Assembly: GCA_025456495.1 (NCBI GenBank)
Contig: JALOKO010000129.1
Location: 1 to 8,585 of the forward strand
DNA: 8,585 nt
Direction of reading: 5' to 3'
Origin: Bryobacterales bacterium
GTDB lineage: Bacteria > Acidobacteriota > Terriglobia > Bryobacterales > Bryobacteraceae
Below the pieces are notes generated by a model. The model did not search any database. It was not told where the DNA came from and saw only the letters and a list, made by a program, of their open reading frames with translations. Positions 1-6,803 of this stretch are shown piece after piece. Both the position numbers and the translations under genes were made by a program. Positions within the stretch are counted from its first letter, which is position 1, and every line of letters begins with the position of its first letter.

Positions 1-1976
1 TGGCCAACGAACAGGTGGTGAACGGGCGATGTTGGCGGCATGAAGACCAGGTGGTGGAGCAGCGGGAATTAGAGCAATGGTTCCTGCGGATCACCGATTA
101 TGCGGATGACCTGCTGGCCGATATCCGGAAACTGGATGGAGGCTGGCCGGAGCGCGTGCTGACGATGCAGCGCAACTGGATTGGACGATCCGAAGGCACC
201 GAAGTGGACTTCACGCTAGAGGACCCGGCCGCCGTGGAACCCACGCGCATCCGTGTATTCACCACGCGCGTGGACACCATCCATGGGGCCACCTGCGTCA
301 TCCTCTCACCGGGGCACGGCCTGGTGCAGCGGCTTTGCGACGAAGCGCAGCGCGCCGAAGCCAAACGGATGATGGATGAGGCCAAGCGCAAGGATCCCGG
401 GGATGTAGAGAAAGAGGGCTTTTTCACGGGCCACTACGCCACCAACCCCTACAACGGAGAGCGAACCCCGATCTGGGTGGGTAACTTCGTGCTGATGGGG
501 TATGGCACGGGGGCGATTATGGCTGTGCCGGCGCATGACCAGCGCGACTTCGAGTTCTGTCGCAAGTACGGGATTGCGGTGCGTCCGGTGGTGAAGCCGG
601 TGGATGGGGAACTGGCCTTGGAGCCGGGCATGGACGCGGCGTTTGAAGACTACGGCATTGCGGCGGTGGCTGGCGAATTCAGCGGCCTGCGCAGCGAAGA
701 GGCCAAACGCCAAATGACTGCCAAGGCCGAGCAGGAAGGCTTCGGCAAGGGAGCAGTGACGTACCGCATCAAGGATTGGGGAATTTCCCGCCAGCGCTAC
801 TGGGGAACTCCGATCCCGATGGTGCATTGTCAGCATTGCGGCGTCGTGCCGGTGCCGGATGCGGAACTACCGGTGCAATTGCCACAAGACATTCACCTGG
901 CCGATGTGAAAGGCAGCTCGCCGCTGGCGCAGGTGTCGGACTTTGTGAACACCACCTGCCCGACATGCGGCGGCCCTGCCCGACGGGAAACCGACACGAT
1001 GGATACCTTTATTGATTCCAGTTGGTACTTCTATCGCTATTGTGACGCGCGGAACGACGAGGCCCCCTTCGGCAAGGACATCGTGAACTACTGGTTTCCC
1101 ATTGACCAGTACATCGGGGGCATTGAACATGCCATTCTGCATCTGATCTATTCGCGGTTCTGGACGAAGATGATGCGGGACCTGGGCCTGATTGCATGGG
1201 ACGAGCCGGTGACGAATCTGTTCACCCAGGGCATGGTGATTAAGGACGGGGCCAAGATGTCCAAGAGCAAGGGCAATGTGGTGGACCCGGATCTGATCGT
1301 GGGCCAATACGGCGCCGACACCTGTCGCATGTTTTCGCTGTTCGCGGCGCCGCCGGAAAAGGAGCTGGACTGGCAGGAATCGGGCGTGGAAGGGCAGTAC
1401 CGCTTCCTGGGCCGGGTCTACCGCTTCGTGATGCGGAATCTCGACAGCGCCAACACAGTTGCGGAGGGCCTGACGCCAACCGCTGCTGACCGGAAGGCCC
1501 TGCGTAAGCTGCACCAGACCATCCGCAAGGTGACCGACGACTTTGAGACGCGCTGGCACTTCAACACCTCCATCGCCGCGATTATGGAGTTGATGAACGA
1601 ATTGCAGTCGCTGGAGGCCGACCTGAGCCCGGTAGCGCTGGGCGAGTGTTGCCGGGCAGTAGCACAACTATTGGCGCCCTTCGCGCCTTACCTGGCACAG
1701 GAGCTTTGGACACTGCTGGGCGGAAGGGATCTGGTATTCAAGCAAGCATGGCCCGCTTTCCAGGAGGAACTGGCGCGCGAGGACGAAATCGAAGTTCCCC
1801 TGCAGGTGAACGGCAAGCTACGGTCGCGGCTGACGGTAGCGCCCGGAACGCACCGGGAGCAACTGGAAGCGTTGGCGCTACAGGACGCCAAGGTGGCCGA
1901 GTGGGTAGGCGGAAAGCCCATCGTGAAAGTGGTGGTGGTTCCAGATAAACTGGTGAACATCGTCGTACGCGGATAG
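1..1976 (+). CDS. leuS: Leucyl-tRNA synthetase, 3' part (5' end outside window)
   Basis: This class I aminoacyl-tRNA synthetase charges tRNA-Leu with leucine in the cytoplasm. The frame is open from the left edge (first full codon at 3) and encodes 657 residues to the TAG at 1974. Bacterial LeuRS usually has about 810-880 residues, so the N-terminal part with the HIGH motif lies upstream. The window opens in LANEQVVNGRCW-like sequence typical of the family. The CP1 editing domain is present: the threonine-rich TTRVDT stretch at about 261-278 and the AVPAHDQRDF motif at about 522-551, whose Asp (codon 537) matches the editing aspartate. A zinc-binding set CxxC...CxxC uses Cys codons 828, 837, 957 and 966. 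The catalytic KMSKS loop is at 1254-1268. The C-terminal domain ends with the usual VNGK...GKPIVKVVVVPDKLVNIV pattern. No frame break is seen, so the gene looks functional. Identification is very secure. Confidence 0.97.
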   Translation, partial: ANEQVVNGRCWRHEDQVVEQRELEQWFLRITDYADDLLADIRKLDGGWPERVLTMQRNWIGRSEGTEVDFTLEDPAAVEPTRIRVFTTRVDTIHGATCVILSPGHGLVQRLCDEAQRAEAKRMMDEAKRKDPGDVEKEGFFTGHYATNPYNGERTPIWVGNFVLMGYGTGAIMAVPAHDQRDFEFCRKYGIAVRPVVKPVDGELALEPGMDAAFEDYGIAAVAGEFSGLRSEEAKRQMTAKAEQEGFGKGAVTYRIKDWGISRQRYWGTPIPMVHCQHCGVVPVPDAELPVQLPQDIHLADVKGSSPLAQVSDFVNTTCPTCGGPARRETDTMDTFIDSSWYFYRYCDARNDEAPFGKDIVNYWFPIDQYIGGIEHAILHLIYSRFWTKMMRDLGLIAWDEPVTNLFTQGMVIKDGAKMSKSKGNVVDPDLIVGQYGADTCRMFSLFAAPPEKELDWQESGVEGQYRFLGRVYRFVMRNLDSANTVAEGLTPTAADRKALRKLHQTIRKVTDDFETRWHFNTSIAAIMELMNELQSLEADLSPVALGECCRAVAQLLAPFAPYLAQELWTLLGGRDLVFKQAWPAFQEELAREDEIEVPLQVNGKLRSRLTVAPGTHREQLEALALQDAKVAEWVGGKPIVKVVVVPDKLVNIVVRG

Positions 1977-1999
1977 CGCAAAAAAGGAGTTGCGGGAGT

Positions 2000-3307
2000 A
2001 TGGAACAACAGGATCAGGGACGTCGCTCATTCTTGAAGTCCACAAGCGTTGCCGCTGCGGGGGCCTTCGCCACTGGCAAGGTGCTGGGGGCAAATGACCG
2101 GGTGAATGTCGCCTACGTGGGCATGGGGCGTATGGGCCGGGGCAACCTGGAGGTTTCCCAGAAGCACGCCGAGGTGCGCGTGGCGGCGGTTTGCGACGTT
2201 TACCAGCCGCATCTGGAAATGTCCGCGGCGATGGCCCGGCGCTTTGGCCATCGTGAGGTGAAAGAGGTAAAGGATTACCGCGACATCCTGGCGGACAAGT
2301 CCATCGACGCAGTTTGCATTTCGACGCCCGACCACTGGCACGCCTGGCAAACGGTTGAGGCCTGCAAGGCGGGCAAGGACGTGTACGTGGAGAAGCCCAT
2401 TAGCGTCACGATCGACGAGGGCCAGAAGATGGTGCAAGCGGCCCGGAAATACAACCGGGTGGTGCAGGCGGGCACGATGCAGCGGTCTGGCATCCATTTT
2501 CAGCAGGCCAGTGAGATTGTCCGCAGCGGCAAGCTGGGCAAGGTGGGCACGGTGAAGACGTGGAACTGTGGCGTGGCGAAGCCGCAAGGCATTGGCAACC
2601 CCGCGGATGGCGCTCCGCCGGCGGGTCTGGATTGGGATCTCTGGCTGGGTCCGGCGCCCAAACGGCCCTACAACGCCAACCGGTTTGGAGTGGATCCCAA
2701 AGCCTTCAGCCACTTCCGCTGGTTCTGGGACTACGCTGGCGGCATGATGACCGATTGGGGGGTACACGTGCTGGATATCGCCCTGATGGCCTTCGACAAT
2801 CCGATGCCGGAGTATTGCTGCGCCACTGGCGGCAAGTTCTATCTCACGGATAATCGGGACACGCCCGACACGTTGCTGGTGAGCTATCGGTTTCCCCAGG
2901 GCTTCGTGGCTACCTATGAGAATCGCCACACCAGCAGTATCTGTCAGTTCGATAAGAGCTATGGAACGGTGTTCTATGGGACAGAGGGGACGCTGCATGT
3001 GGACCGCGGCGGCTACATGATTGTCCCGGAGAAGGGATCCAGTCTGCTGGAAGCCAAGGTGAACCGCTCCAACGATAGCAACTACGACCATTGGCGGAAC
3101 TTCCTGGATTGCATGCGCACGCGGCAGCGCCCGATCAGCGACATTGAAGTGTGCCACAAGAGTACCGCCACCTGCCTGCTGGCCAACGTGAGCTATCGAT
3201 CTGGCATGCGGGTGGATTGGGATTCCGCCAATGCCACGACGGTACAACCGGAAGCGCGCAAGTTCCTGTCACGCGAGGAGCGGGACCCCTGGAAGATCGT
3301 GGTGTAA
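2000..3307 (+). CDS. Tat-exported Gfo/Idh/MocA family oxidoreductase
   Basis: This is a 435-residue NAD(P)-dependent dehydrogenase of the glucose-fructose oxidoreductase / inositol dehydrogenase / MocA family, which oxidises or epimerises sugars, cyclitols or their derivatives. The N-terminus carries a twin-arginine signal: RRSFLK at residues 8-13, then an Ala/Gly-rich stretch and a possible cleavage site after VLGA (residues 28-31). Export to the periplasm with bound cofactor is therefore likely. The Rossmann GxGxxG is G41-G46. The family EKP motif is residues 131-133 (K132 is the probable catalytic lysine), and DWGVHVLD at 252-259 supplies the probable catalytic H256. The start is supported by AAGGAG at 1984-1989, 10 nt upstream. 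It lies 23 nt after leuS and may share its transcript. Tat-signal paralogs of this type are numerous in Acidobacteriota, Planctomycetes and Verrucomicrobia. The substrate cannot be read from sequence. An NAD-dependent glycosidase role (GH109-like) is an alternative. Confidence 0.92.
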   Translation: MEQQDQGRRSFLKSTSVAAAGAFATGKVLGANDRVNVAYVGMGRMGRGNLEVSQKHAEVRVAAVCDVYQPHLEMSAAMARRFGHREVKEVKDYRDILADKSIDAVCISTPDHWHAWQTVEACKAGKDVYVEKPISVTIDEGQKMVQAARKYNRVVQAGTMQRSGIHFQQASEIVRSGKLGKVGTVKTWNCGVAKPQGIGNPADGAPPAGLDWDLWLGPAPKRPYNANRFGVDPKAFSHFRWFWDYAGGMMTDWGVHVLDIALMAFDNPMPEYCCATGGKFYLTDNRDTPDTLLVSYRFPQGFVATYENRHTSSICQFDKSYGTVFYGTEGTLHVDRGGYMIVPEKGSSLLEAKVNRSNDSNYDHWRNFLDCMRTRQRPISDIEVCHKSTATCLLANVSYRSGMRVDWDSANATTVQPEARKFLSREERDPWKIVV

Positions 3308-3318
3308 GGCGAACCAGC

Positions 3319-3337
3319 GGAGTCTCCGTAGGACTCC
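3319..3337 (+). other. Small stem-loop after the oxidoreductase gene
   Basis: GGAGTC at 3319-3324 pairs perfectly with GACTCC at 3332-3337. A T-G wobble (3325/3331) could extend the stem to 7 bp with a 5-nt loop. It begins 11 nt after the TAA of the oxidoreductase, where a terminator would be expected, but no T-run follows. It is at best a weak or Rho-assisted terminator, or an mRNA 3'-end stabiliser. A chance hairpin is possible. Confidence 0.35.
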
Positions 3338-3407
3338 CGGGTGCTTTGCCGTTCCAGCGCCTCCCGACATCCGTGTTAGCGTAGGAATGGAAGGCCAGCT
3401 TGCGGAT

Positions 3408-3414
3408 GAGGGAG
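3408..3414 (+). promoter_or_regulatory. Ribosome binding site deciding the LolD-like start
   Basis: GAGGGAG lies 8 nt before the ATG at 3423, which is good Shine-Dalgarno spacing. The earlier in-frame ATG at 3387 has only a GG too close to it. Still earlier starts would overlap the oxidoreductase gene and add residues with no ABC-ATPase character. The site therefore fixes the start at 3423. Confidence 0.75.
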
Positions 3415-3422
3415 CGTATCGG

Positions 3423-4109
3423 ATGGCGTCGGGCTACCGACTCGAGGCGGTAAACCTGGAAAAGCGCTTTGGTTCCGGAGAATCGAAGCTCACCCTGTTT
3501 GCGCAGTTGCGCTTTGTTGCGCATGCGGGGGAGAAGCTTGCGCTAGTGGGCGAATCCGGTGCGGGAAAATCCACGTTGCTGTATCTGCTGGGCGGTCTGG
3601 ACCGTCCTACAGATGGGCAGATCTTCTACGGAGACACCGACATCACCCGCATGGACGAGCAGCGCCTTGCCGAGTTCCGCAATCGAACGTTGGGTTTTGT
3701 CTGGCAGACGCACTATCTGCTGCCGGAGTTCACGGCGCTGGAAAACGTCAGCATGCCGTTGCGCGTGCGCGGCGTAGGGCGACTGGAGGCCGAAAGCGCA
3801 GCGATGGAGCGCCTACGCGAGGTGGGCCTGGAGGCGCGCTGGCATCATCTTTCCGGAGAGCTTTCCGGCGGCGAGCAGCAGCGTGTGGTTCTGGCGAGAG
3901 CCCTGGTGGGCAAGCCCAAGGTGCTGCTGGCAGATGAACCCACTGGAAATCTGGACGCGCGTACCGGTGACCGCATCATCGGGCTGCTGGACGACCTGCA
4001 CCGACAGCACGGGTTGATCTCAGTGTATGTCACGCACAATCTCTCATTCGCGAAACAGTGTGACCGCATCCTAGAGTTGAGAGAGGGGGCCTTGGTCCCC
4101 ATGGAATAG
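3423..4109 (+). CDS. lolD: ABC transporter ATP-binding protein, LolD/MacB type
   Basis: This 228-residue nucleotide-binding subunit has the usual length for LolD, the ATPase that drives the LolCDE complex releasing lipoproteins from the inner membrane to LolA. Motifs in order are Walker A GESGAGKST (residues 43-51), Q-loop Q95 followed by LLPEFTALENV, signature LSGGEQQR (147-154), Walker B VLLADE (167-172) followed by PTGNLD, and the H-loop histidine H205. All catalytic elements are intact. The LLPEFTALENVSMPL stretch is close to that of proteobacterial LolD, but FtsE, MacB and other subfamily members share most of the motifs, so the symbol is provisional. There is no membrane segment, so it must act with a permease. 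None is encoded in the window, and both neighbours are unrelated. It lies 47 nt before clpC and may be cotranscribed with it. Confidence 0.88.
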   Translation: MASGYRLEAVNLEKRFGSGESKLTLFAQLRFVAHAGEKLALVGESGAGKSTLLYLLGGLDRPTDGQIFYGDTDITRMDEQRLAEFRNRTLGFVWQTHYLLPEFTALENVSMPLRVRGVGRLEAESAAMERLREVGLEARWHHLSGELSGGEQQRVVLARALVGKPKVLLADEPTGNLDARTGDRIIGLLDDLHRQHGLISVYVTHNLSFAKQCDRILELREGALVPME

Positions 4110-4112
4110 GCC

Positions 4113-4135
4113 GCTTGCGGCGATCCGCCGCGGGC
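4113..4135 (+). other. GC-rich hairpin between the LolD-like gene and clpC
   Basis: GCGGCG (4117-4122) and CGCCGC (4126-4131) form a perfect 6-bp stem around an ATC triloop. Two G-T wobbles and two further G-C pairs (4113-4116 with 4132-4135) extend it to 10 bp. It begins 4 nt after the lolD-like stop and ends 5 nt before the clpC Shine-Dalgarno. No T-run follows, so a classical terminator is unlikely. It could be a processing or stability element that lets the two genes be expressed at different levels, or a modulator of clpC translation initiation. Function is inferred from position only. Confidence 0.5.
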
Positions 4136-4140
4136 ATCAA

Positions 4141-4148
4141 AAGGTGGT
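4141..4148 (+). promoter_or_regulatory. Ribosome binding site of clpC
   Basis: AAGGTGGT differs from the consensus AAGGAGGT at one base and sits 8 nt before the ATG at 4157. This supports the ATG at 4157 over the in-frame TTG at 4115. A start at 4115 would put the hairpin inside the gene and add 14 residues absent from ClpC proteins, which normally begin with MFxRxTE. Confidence 0.75.
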
Positions 4149-4156
4149 GGAAGGTT

Positions 4157-6628
4157 ATGTTTGAACGCTACACAGAAAAGGCCCGAAGAGTGATCTTCTT
4201 CGCCCGCTATGAGGCAAGCCAGTTTGGCAGCCCGTACATTGAGACGGAGCATTTGCTGCTGGGCCTCTTGCGCGAGGATAAGGCGCTGGCCAACCGCTTC
4301 CTCCGTTCGCAGGCGGCCATCGAATCGATTCGCAAGCAGATTGAGGCCCATACCACCGTTCGCGAAAAGGTATCCACCTCAGTGGACCTGCCGCTGAGCC
4401 ACGAGTGCAAGCGGGTATTGGCCTATGCCGCGGAAGAGGCGGAACGGCTGAGCCATAAGCACATCGGCACCGAACACCTGCTGTTGGGCTTGCTGCGCGA
4501 AGAAAAGAGCTTTGCCGCCGAGATTCTTCATGAGCGCGGGCTGCGTCTGGCTCAGGTGCGGGAAGAGATTGCCCGGTCAACCTCAGAGAAGATGACCTCC
4601 AGCCGTCCAAAAGAGAGTTCGCTGCTGGCTGAGTTCAGCAGGGATCTTACCCAGGCTGCCTCTGATTCCCAACTGGATCCGCTGATCGGGCGCGACTTCG
4701 AACTGGAGCGCGTCATTCAGATTCTGTGCCGCCGCACGAAGAACAACCCGGTGTTGATTGGGGAACCGGGCGTGGGCAAGACGGCCATCGTGGAAGGATT
4801 GGCGCAAAAGATCGCCGATGGCGACGTGCCCAGCTTCCTGGCCGACAAGCGGGTGCTGGCGCTGGACCTTAGCCTGATTGTTGCTGGAACGAAGTACCGT
4901 GGGCAGTTTGAGGAGCGCCTCAAGACCATCATGAAGGAACTGATGGAGAACCAAAACGCCATCATCTTCATTGATGAGTTGCACACGCTGGTGGGCGCGG
5001 GGTCAGCCGAAGGTTCGCTGGATGCCGCCAACATCCTGAAGCCTGCGTTGTCACGGGGCGAAATCCAGTGCATCGGCGCCACCACACCGGGGGAGTTCCG
5101 TAAGTCGATTGAGAAGGACCGGTCGCTCGAACGGCGCTTCCAGGCCGTGAAGGTGGCTCCGCCTAGCGAAGACGATGCCATTCGGATCCTGTTTGGGATC
5201 AAGGAAAAATACGAAAAATTCCACGCTGTGGCCTACACCGACGAGGCCATCACAACTAGCGTACATGCCTCCAACCGCTTCATTCCGGACCGGTTCCTTC
5301 CCGATAAGGCCATCGACCTGATTGACGAATCCGGCGCCCGAGTGAAGCTGCGTCAGACCAGTCTTCCGCCTGAAATTGCCGAGGTGCAGAAGCGGATCAA
5401 GTTCATTGTCCACCGCATGGAAGCGGCCATCGCCAACCACGAGTTTGAGAAGGCGCGCTTCTATTCGGACGAGGAGCGCAAGGAGCGGGAGAACCTGCGG
5501 GAACTGCGCGAGAAGTTCAATCTGGACGACACCTCCACCGGTCTGGTGACCAAGGACGACATCGAGGACGTGGTCGCGCGTTGGACCGGCGTTCCGATGA
5601 CGGCAATCCGCGAAGAAGAAGTCAGTAAGCTGATGCGGATTGAGGAGGAACTGCACAAGCGGGTAGTGAGCCAGGAAAAGGCGCTATCGGCGCTGTCCCG
5701 TGCCATTCGCCGCGCCCGCGCAGGGTTGAAGAGCCCCAAGCGACCCTCCGGTTCGTTCCTGTTCCTGGGTCCCACGGGTGTTGGCAAGACGGAAGTGGCG
5801 CGCGCGTTGGCGGAGTTCCTCTTCGGCAGCGAAAAGAACCTCATCCGCTTCGACATGTCGGAGTTTATGGAGAAGCACTCGGTGAGCAAGCTGATTGGCT
5901 CGCCTCCGGGCTATGTCGGTTATGAAGAGGGCGGGCAGTTGACTGAGCGCGTGAAGCGGAACCCGTATAGCGTGATTCTGCTGGACGAGATCGAGAAGGC
6001 GCACCCGGACGTGTACAACATCCTGTTGCAGGTGTTTGAGGACGGGCAACTGACGGATGGTTTGGGCAATACGGTGGACTTCAAGAACTCCATCATCATC
6101 ATGACGTCCAACCTGGGAGCACGGCACCTTACGAAGAAAACGGGAATGGGTTTCTCGGCGACTTCCGATGGCGCAGTGCCGCAGAATGTGGAAGATCTGG
6201 TGATGGGCGAGGTGAAGCGCGCCTTTAACCCGGAGTTCCTCAACCGTCTGGATGACGTGATTCTCTTCCAGCCGCTGGATGACAATGACCTGTTGAAGAT
6301 CATCTCGTTGCTGGTGGACCAGATCAACGTCAACCTGGCGGAAAAGCAGATCCGGATTCGGCTGAACGAGGACGCGGCGCGATACATCCTGGAGAAGACC
6401 TGTGCGGATCGCAGCTATGGAGCACGTCCCTTGCGGCGCGCCCTGCAGCGGTATATCGAGGATCCGCTGTCAGAGCAACTCATCCAGGGTCTATTGCCGC
6501 ACCCGTCTGAGTTGGAAGTGTTCCTAAGCGATAGCGGCATCTATTGCCGTCAAGTGGGCGAGAACGAAGAGGCAACCGTAGGTGTGGGTGGCGAACCCGC
6601 TCCGGCGACTGCGTTGTATAAGTTCTAG
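4157..6628 (+). CDS. clpC: ClpC-type AAA+ unfoldase, ATPase subunit of a Clp protease
   Basis: This 823-residue HSP100 protein unfolds substrates and threads them into the ClpP chamber in the cytoplasm. In order it has two Clp N-domain repeats (about 1-145, with TEHLLLGLLRE in each), AAA-1 with Walker A GEPGVGKT (202-209), pore loop KYRG (246-249) and Walker B acidic pair D273/E274, then a UVR-type middle coiled coil (about 409-452). AAA-2 follows with Walker A GPTGVGKT (538-545), pore loop GYVG (585-588), Walker B D610/E611 and an MGF loop (664-666). The MGF loop sits where ClpC and ClpA carry their ClpP-docking xGF/IGL tripeptide, which argues for a protease partner and against ClpB. The short UVR middle domain also separates it from ClpB (long M domain) and ClpA (none). 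E31 and E106 match the N-domain glutamates that hold phosphoarginine in Bacillus ClpC. No ctsR, mcsA or mcsB lies nearby. The start is set by the AAGGTGGT site. The gene is intact. Confidence 0.96.
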   Translation: MFERYTEKARRVIFFARYEASQFGSPYIETEHLLLGLLREDKALANRFLRSQAAIESIRKQIEAHTTVREKVSTSVDLPLSHECKRVLAYAAEEAERLSHKHIGTEHLLLGLLREEKSFAAEILHERGLRLAQVREEIARSTSEKMTSSRPKESSLLAEFSRDLTQAASDSQLDPLIGRDFELERVIQILCRRTKNNPVLIGEPGVGKTAIVEGLAQKIADGDVPSFLADKRVLALDLSLIVAGTKYRGQFEERLKTIMKELMENQNAIIFIDELHTLVGAGSAEGSLDAANILKPALSRGEIQCIGATTPGEFRKSIEKDRSLERRFQAVKVAPPSEDDAIRILFGIKEKYEKFHAVAYTDEAITTSVHASNRFIPDRFLPDKAIDLIDESGARVKLRQTSLPPEIAEVQKRIKFIVHRMEAAIANHEFEKARFYSDEERKERENLRELREKFNLDDTSTGLVTKDDIEDVVARWTGVPMTAIREEEVSKLMRIEEELHKRVVSQEKALSALSRAIRRARAGLKSPKRPSGSFLFLGPTGVGKTEVARALAEFLFGSEKNLIRFDMSEFMEKHSVSKLIGSPPGYVGYEEGGQLTERVKRNPYSVILLDEIEKAHPDVYNILLQVFEDGQLTDGLGNTVDFKNSIIIMTSNLGARHLTKKTGMGFSATSDGAVPQNVEDLVMGEVKRAFNPEFLNRLDDVILFQPLDDNDLLKIISLLVDQINVNLAEKQIRIRLNEDAARYILEKTCADRSYGARPLRRALQRYIEDPLSEQLIQGLLPHPSELEVFLSDSGIYCRQVGENEEATVGVGGEPAPATALYKF

Positions 6629-6637
6629 GGACCCCCA

Positions 6638-6657
6638 GCGTCGCCAGAGCGCGACGC
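6638..6657 (+). terminator. Terminator-like stem-loop after clpC
   Basis: GCGTCGC (6638-6644) pairs perfectly with GCGACGC (6651-6657) around a CAGAGC loop. It starts 9 nt after the clpC stop codon. The stem is GC-rich, as in intrinsic terminators, but no T-tract follows (CCTGATG), so efficient intrinsic termination is doubtful. It probably protects or helps define the 3' end of the lolD-clpC message. Confidence 0.4.
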
Positions 6658-6669
6658 CCTGATGCATCC

Positions 6670-6712
6670 TACCCGGTGAGCGGCTGCGAGTGACCGCAGG
6701 GCTCATCGGGTA
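6670..6712 (+). other. Long two-part hairpin in the clpC-kinase gap
   Basis: TACCCGGTGAGC (6670-6681) pairs over 12 positions with GCTCATCGGGTA (6701-6712), with one G-T wobble. Inside it CTGCG (6684-6688) pairs with CGCAG (6695-6699) around the loop AGTGAC. A GG/G internal loop separates the two stems, giving about 17 bp in 43 nt. No T-run follows. A structured leader of the kinase transcript, a small RNA, a dispersed palindromic repeat or a bidirectional pause site would all fit. The family is not recognised. Confidence 0.55.
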
Positions 6713-6718
6713 CTAGCT

Positions 6719-6744
6719 TCCCGTACTCGCGTTACGTACCGGGA
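6719..6744 (+). other. Third stem-loop in the clpC-kinase gap
   Basis: TCCCGTAC (6719-6726) pairs with GTACCGGGA (6736-6744) with one bulged C at 6740, leaving a 9-nt loop. It follows the 6670-6712 hairpin by only 6 nt. Its ACCGGG (6738-6743) is also perfectly complementary to CCCGGT (6672-6677) of the previous hairpin, so the two folds could compete. Confidence 0.4.
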
Positions 6745-6757
6745 CTCTCATATCGTG

Positions 6758-6786
6758 TTGTTCCAGGACTCGAACCAGCTTACACT
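6758..6786 (+). promoter_or_regulatory. Weak sigma-70-like promoter candidate for the kinase gene
   Basis: TTGTTC (6758-6763) and TACACT (6781-6786) match the -35 and -10 consensus at 3 and 4 of 6 bases, with an ideal 17-nt spacer. Transcription would start near 6793, leaving a very short leader before the ATG at 6804 and excluding the upstream hairpins from the mRNA. Matches this weak arise by chance. Confidence 0.22.
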
Positions 6787-6803
6787 GGGATCGAGCGACA
6801 GCC

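Noticed and set aside
261..278. TTRVDT instead of the familiar TTRPDT in the LeuRS editing site
   Set aside because: The threonines and aspartate are kept and the PAHDQRD motif is intact. As far as I recall, Val or Ile at this position occurs in other bacterial LeuRS, so this is not evidence of lost editing.
867..1667. Open frame of 266 codons on the - strand within leuS
   Set aside because: It is antisense to strongly conserved leuS sequence, with low-complexity composition and no family motif.
2027..3247. Long open frame of 406 codons on the - strand
   Set aside because: It lies wholly opposite the oxidoreductase gene, is rich in His, Arg, Ala and Val, and has no recognisable motif. It is an antisense shadow of a high-GC coding region.
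3231..3422. Longer N-terminus for the LolD-like protein, using starts at 3231 or 3387
   Set aside because: The extra residues overlap the oxidoreductase gene, do not resemble an ABC ATPase and lack a Shine-Dalgarno. The ATG at 3423 has GAGGGAG at ideal spacing.
4110..4156. CIRCE or CtsR operator in front of clpC
   Set aside because: Neither the TTAGCACTC/GAGTGCTAA inverted repeat nor a GGTCAAA-type direct repeat is present in the gap.
6760..6786. tRNA T-arm-like sequence on the - strand (GGTTCGAGTCC, complement of 6766-6776)
   Set aside because: The would-be T-stem has two mismatches in five pairs, and no anticodon arm, D arm or acceptor stem can be drawn around it. It could be an old tRNA remnant, but nothing else supports that.
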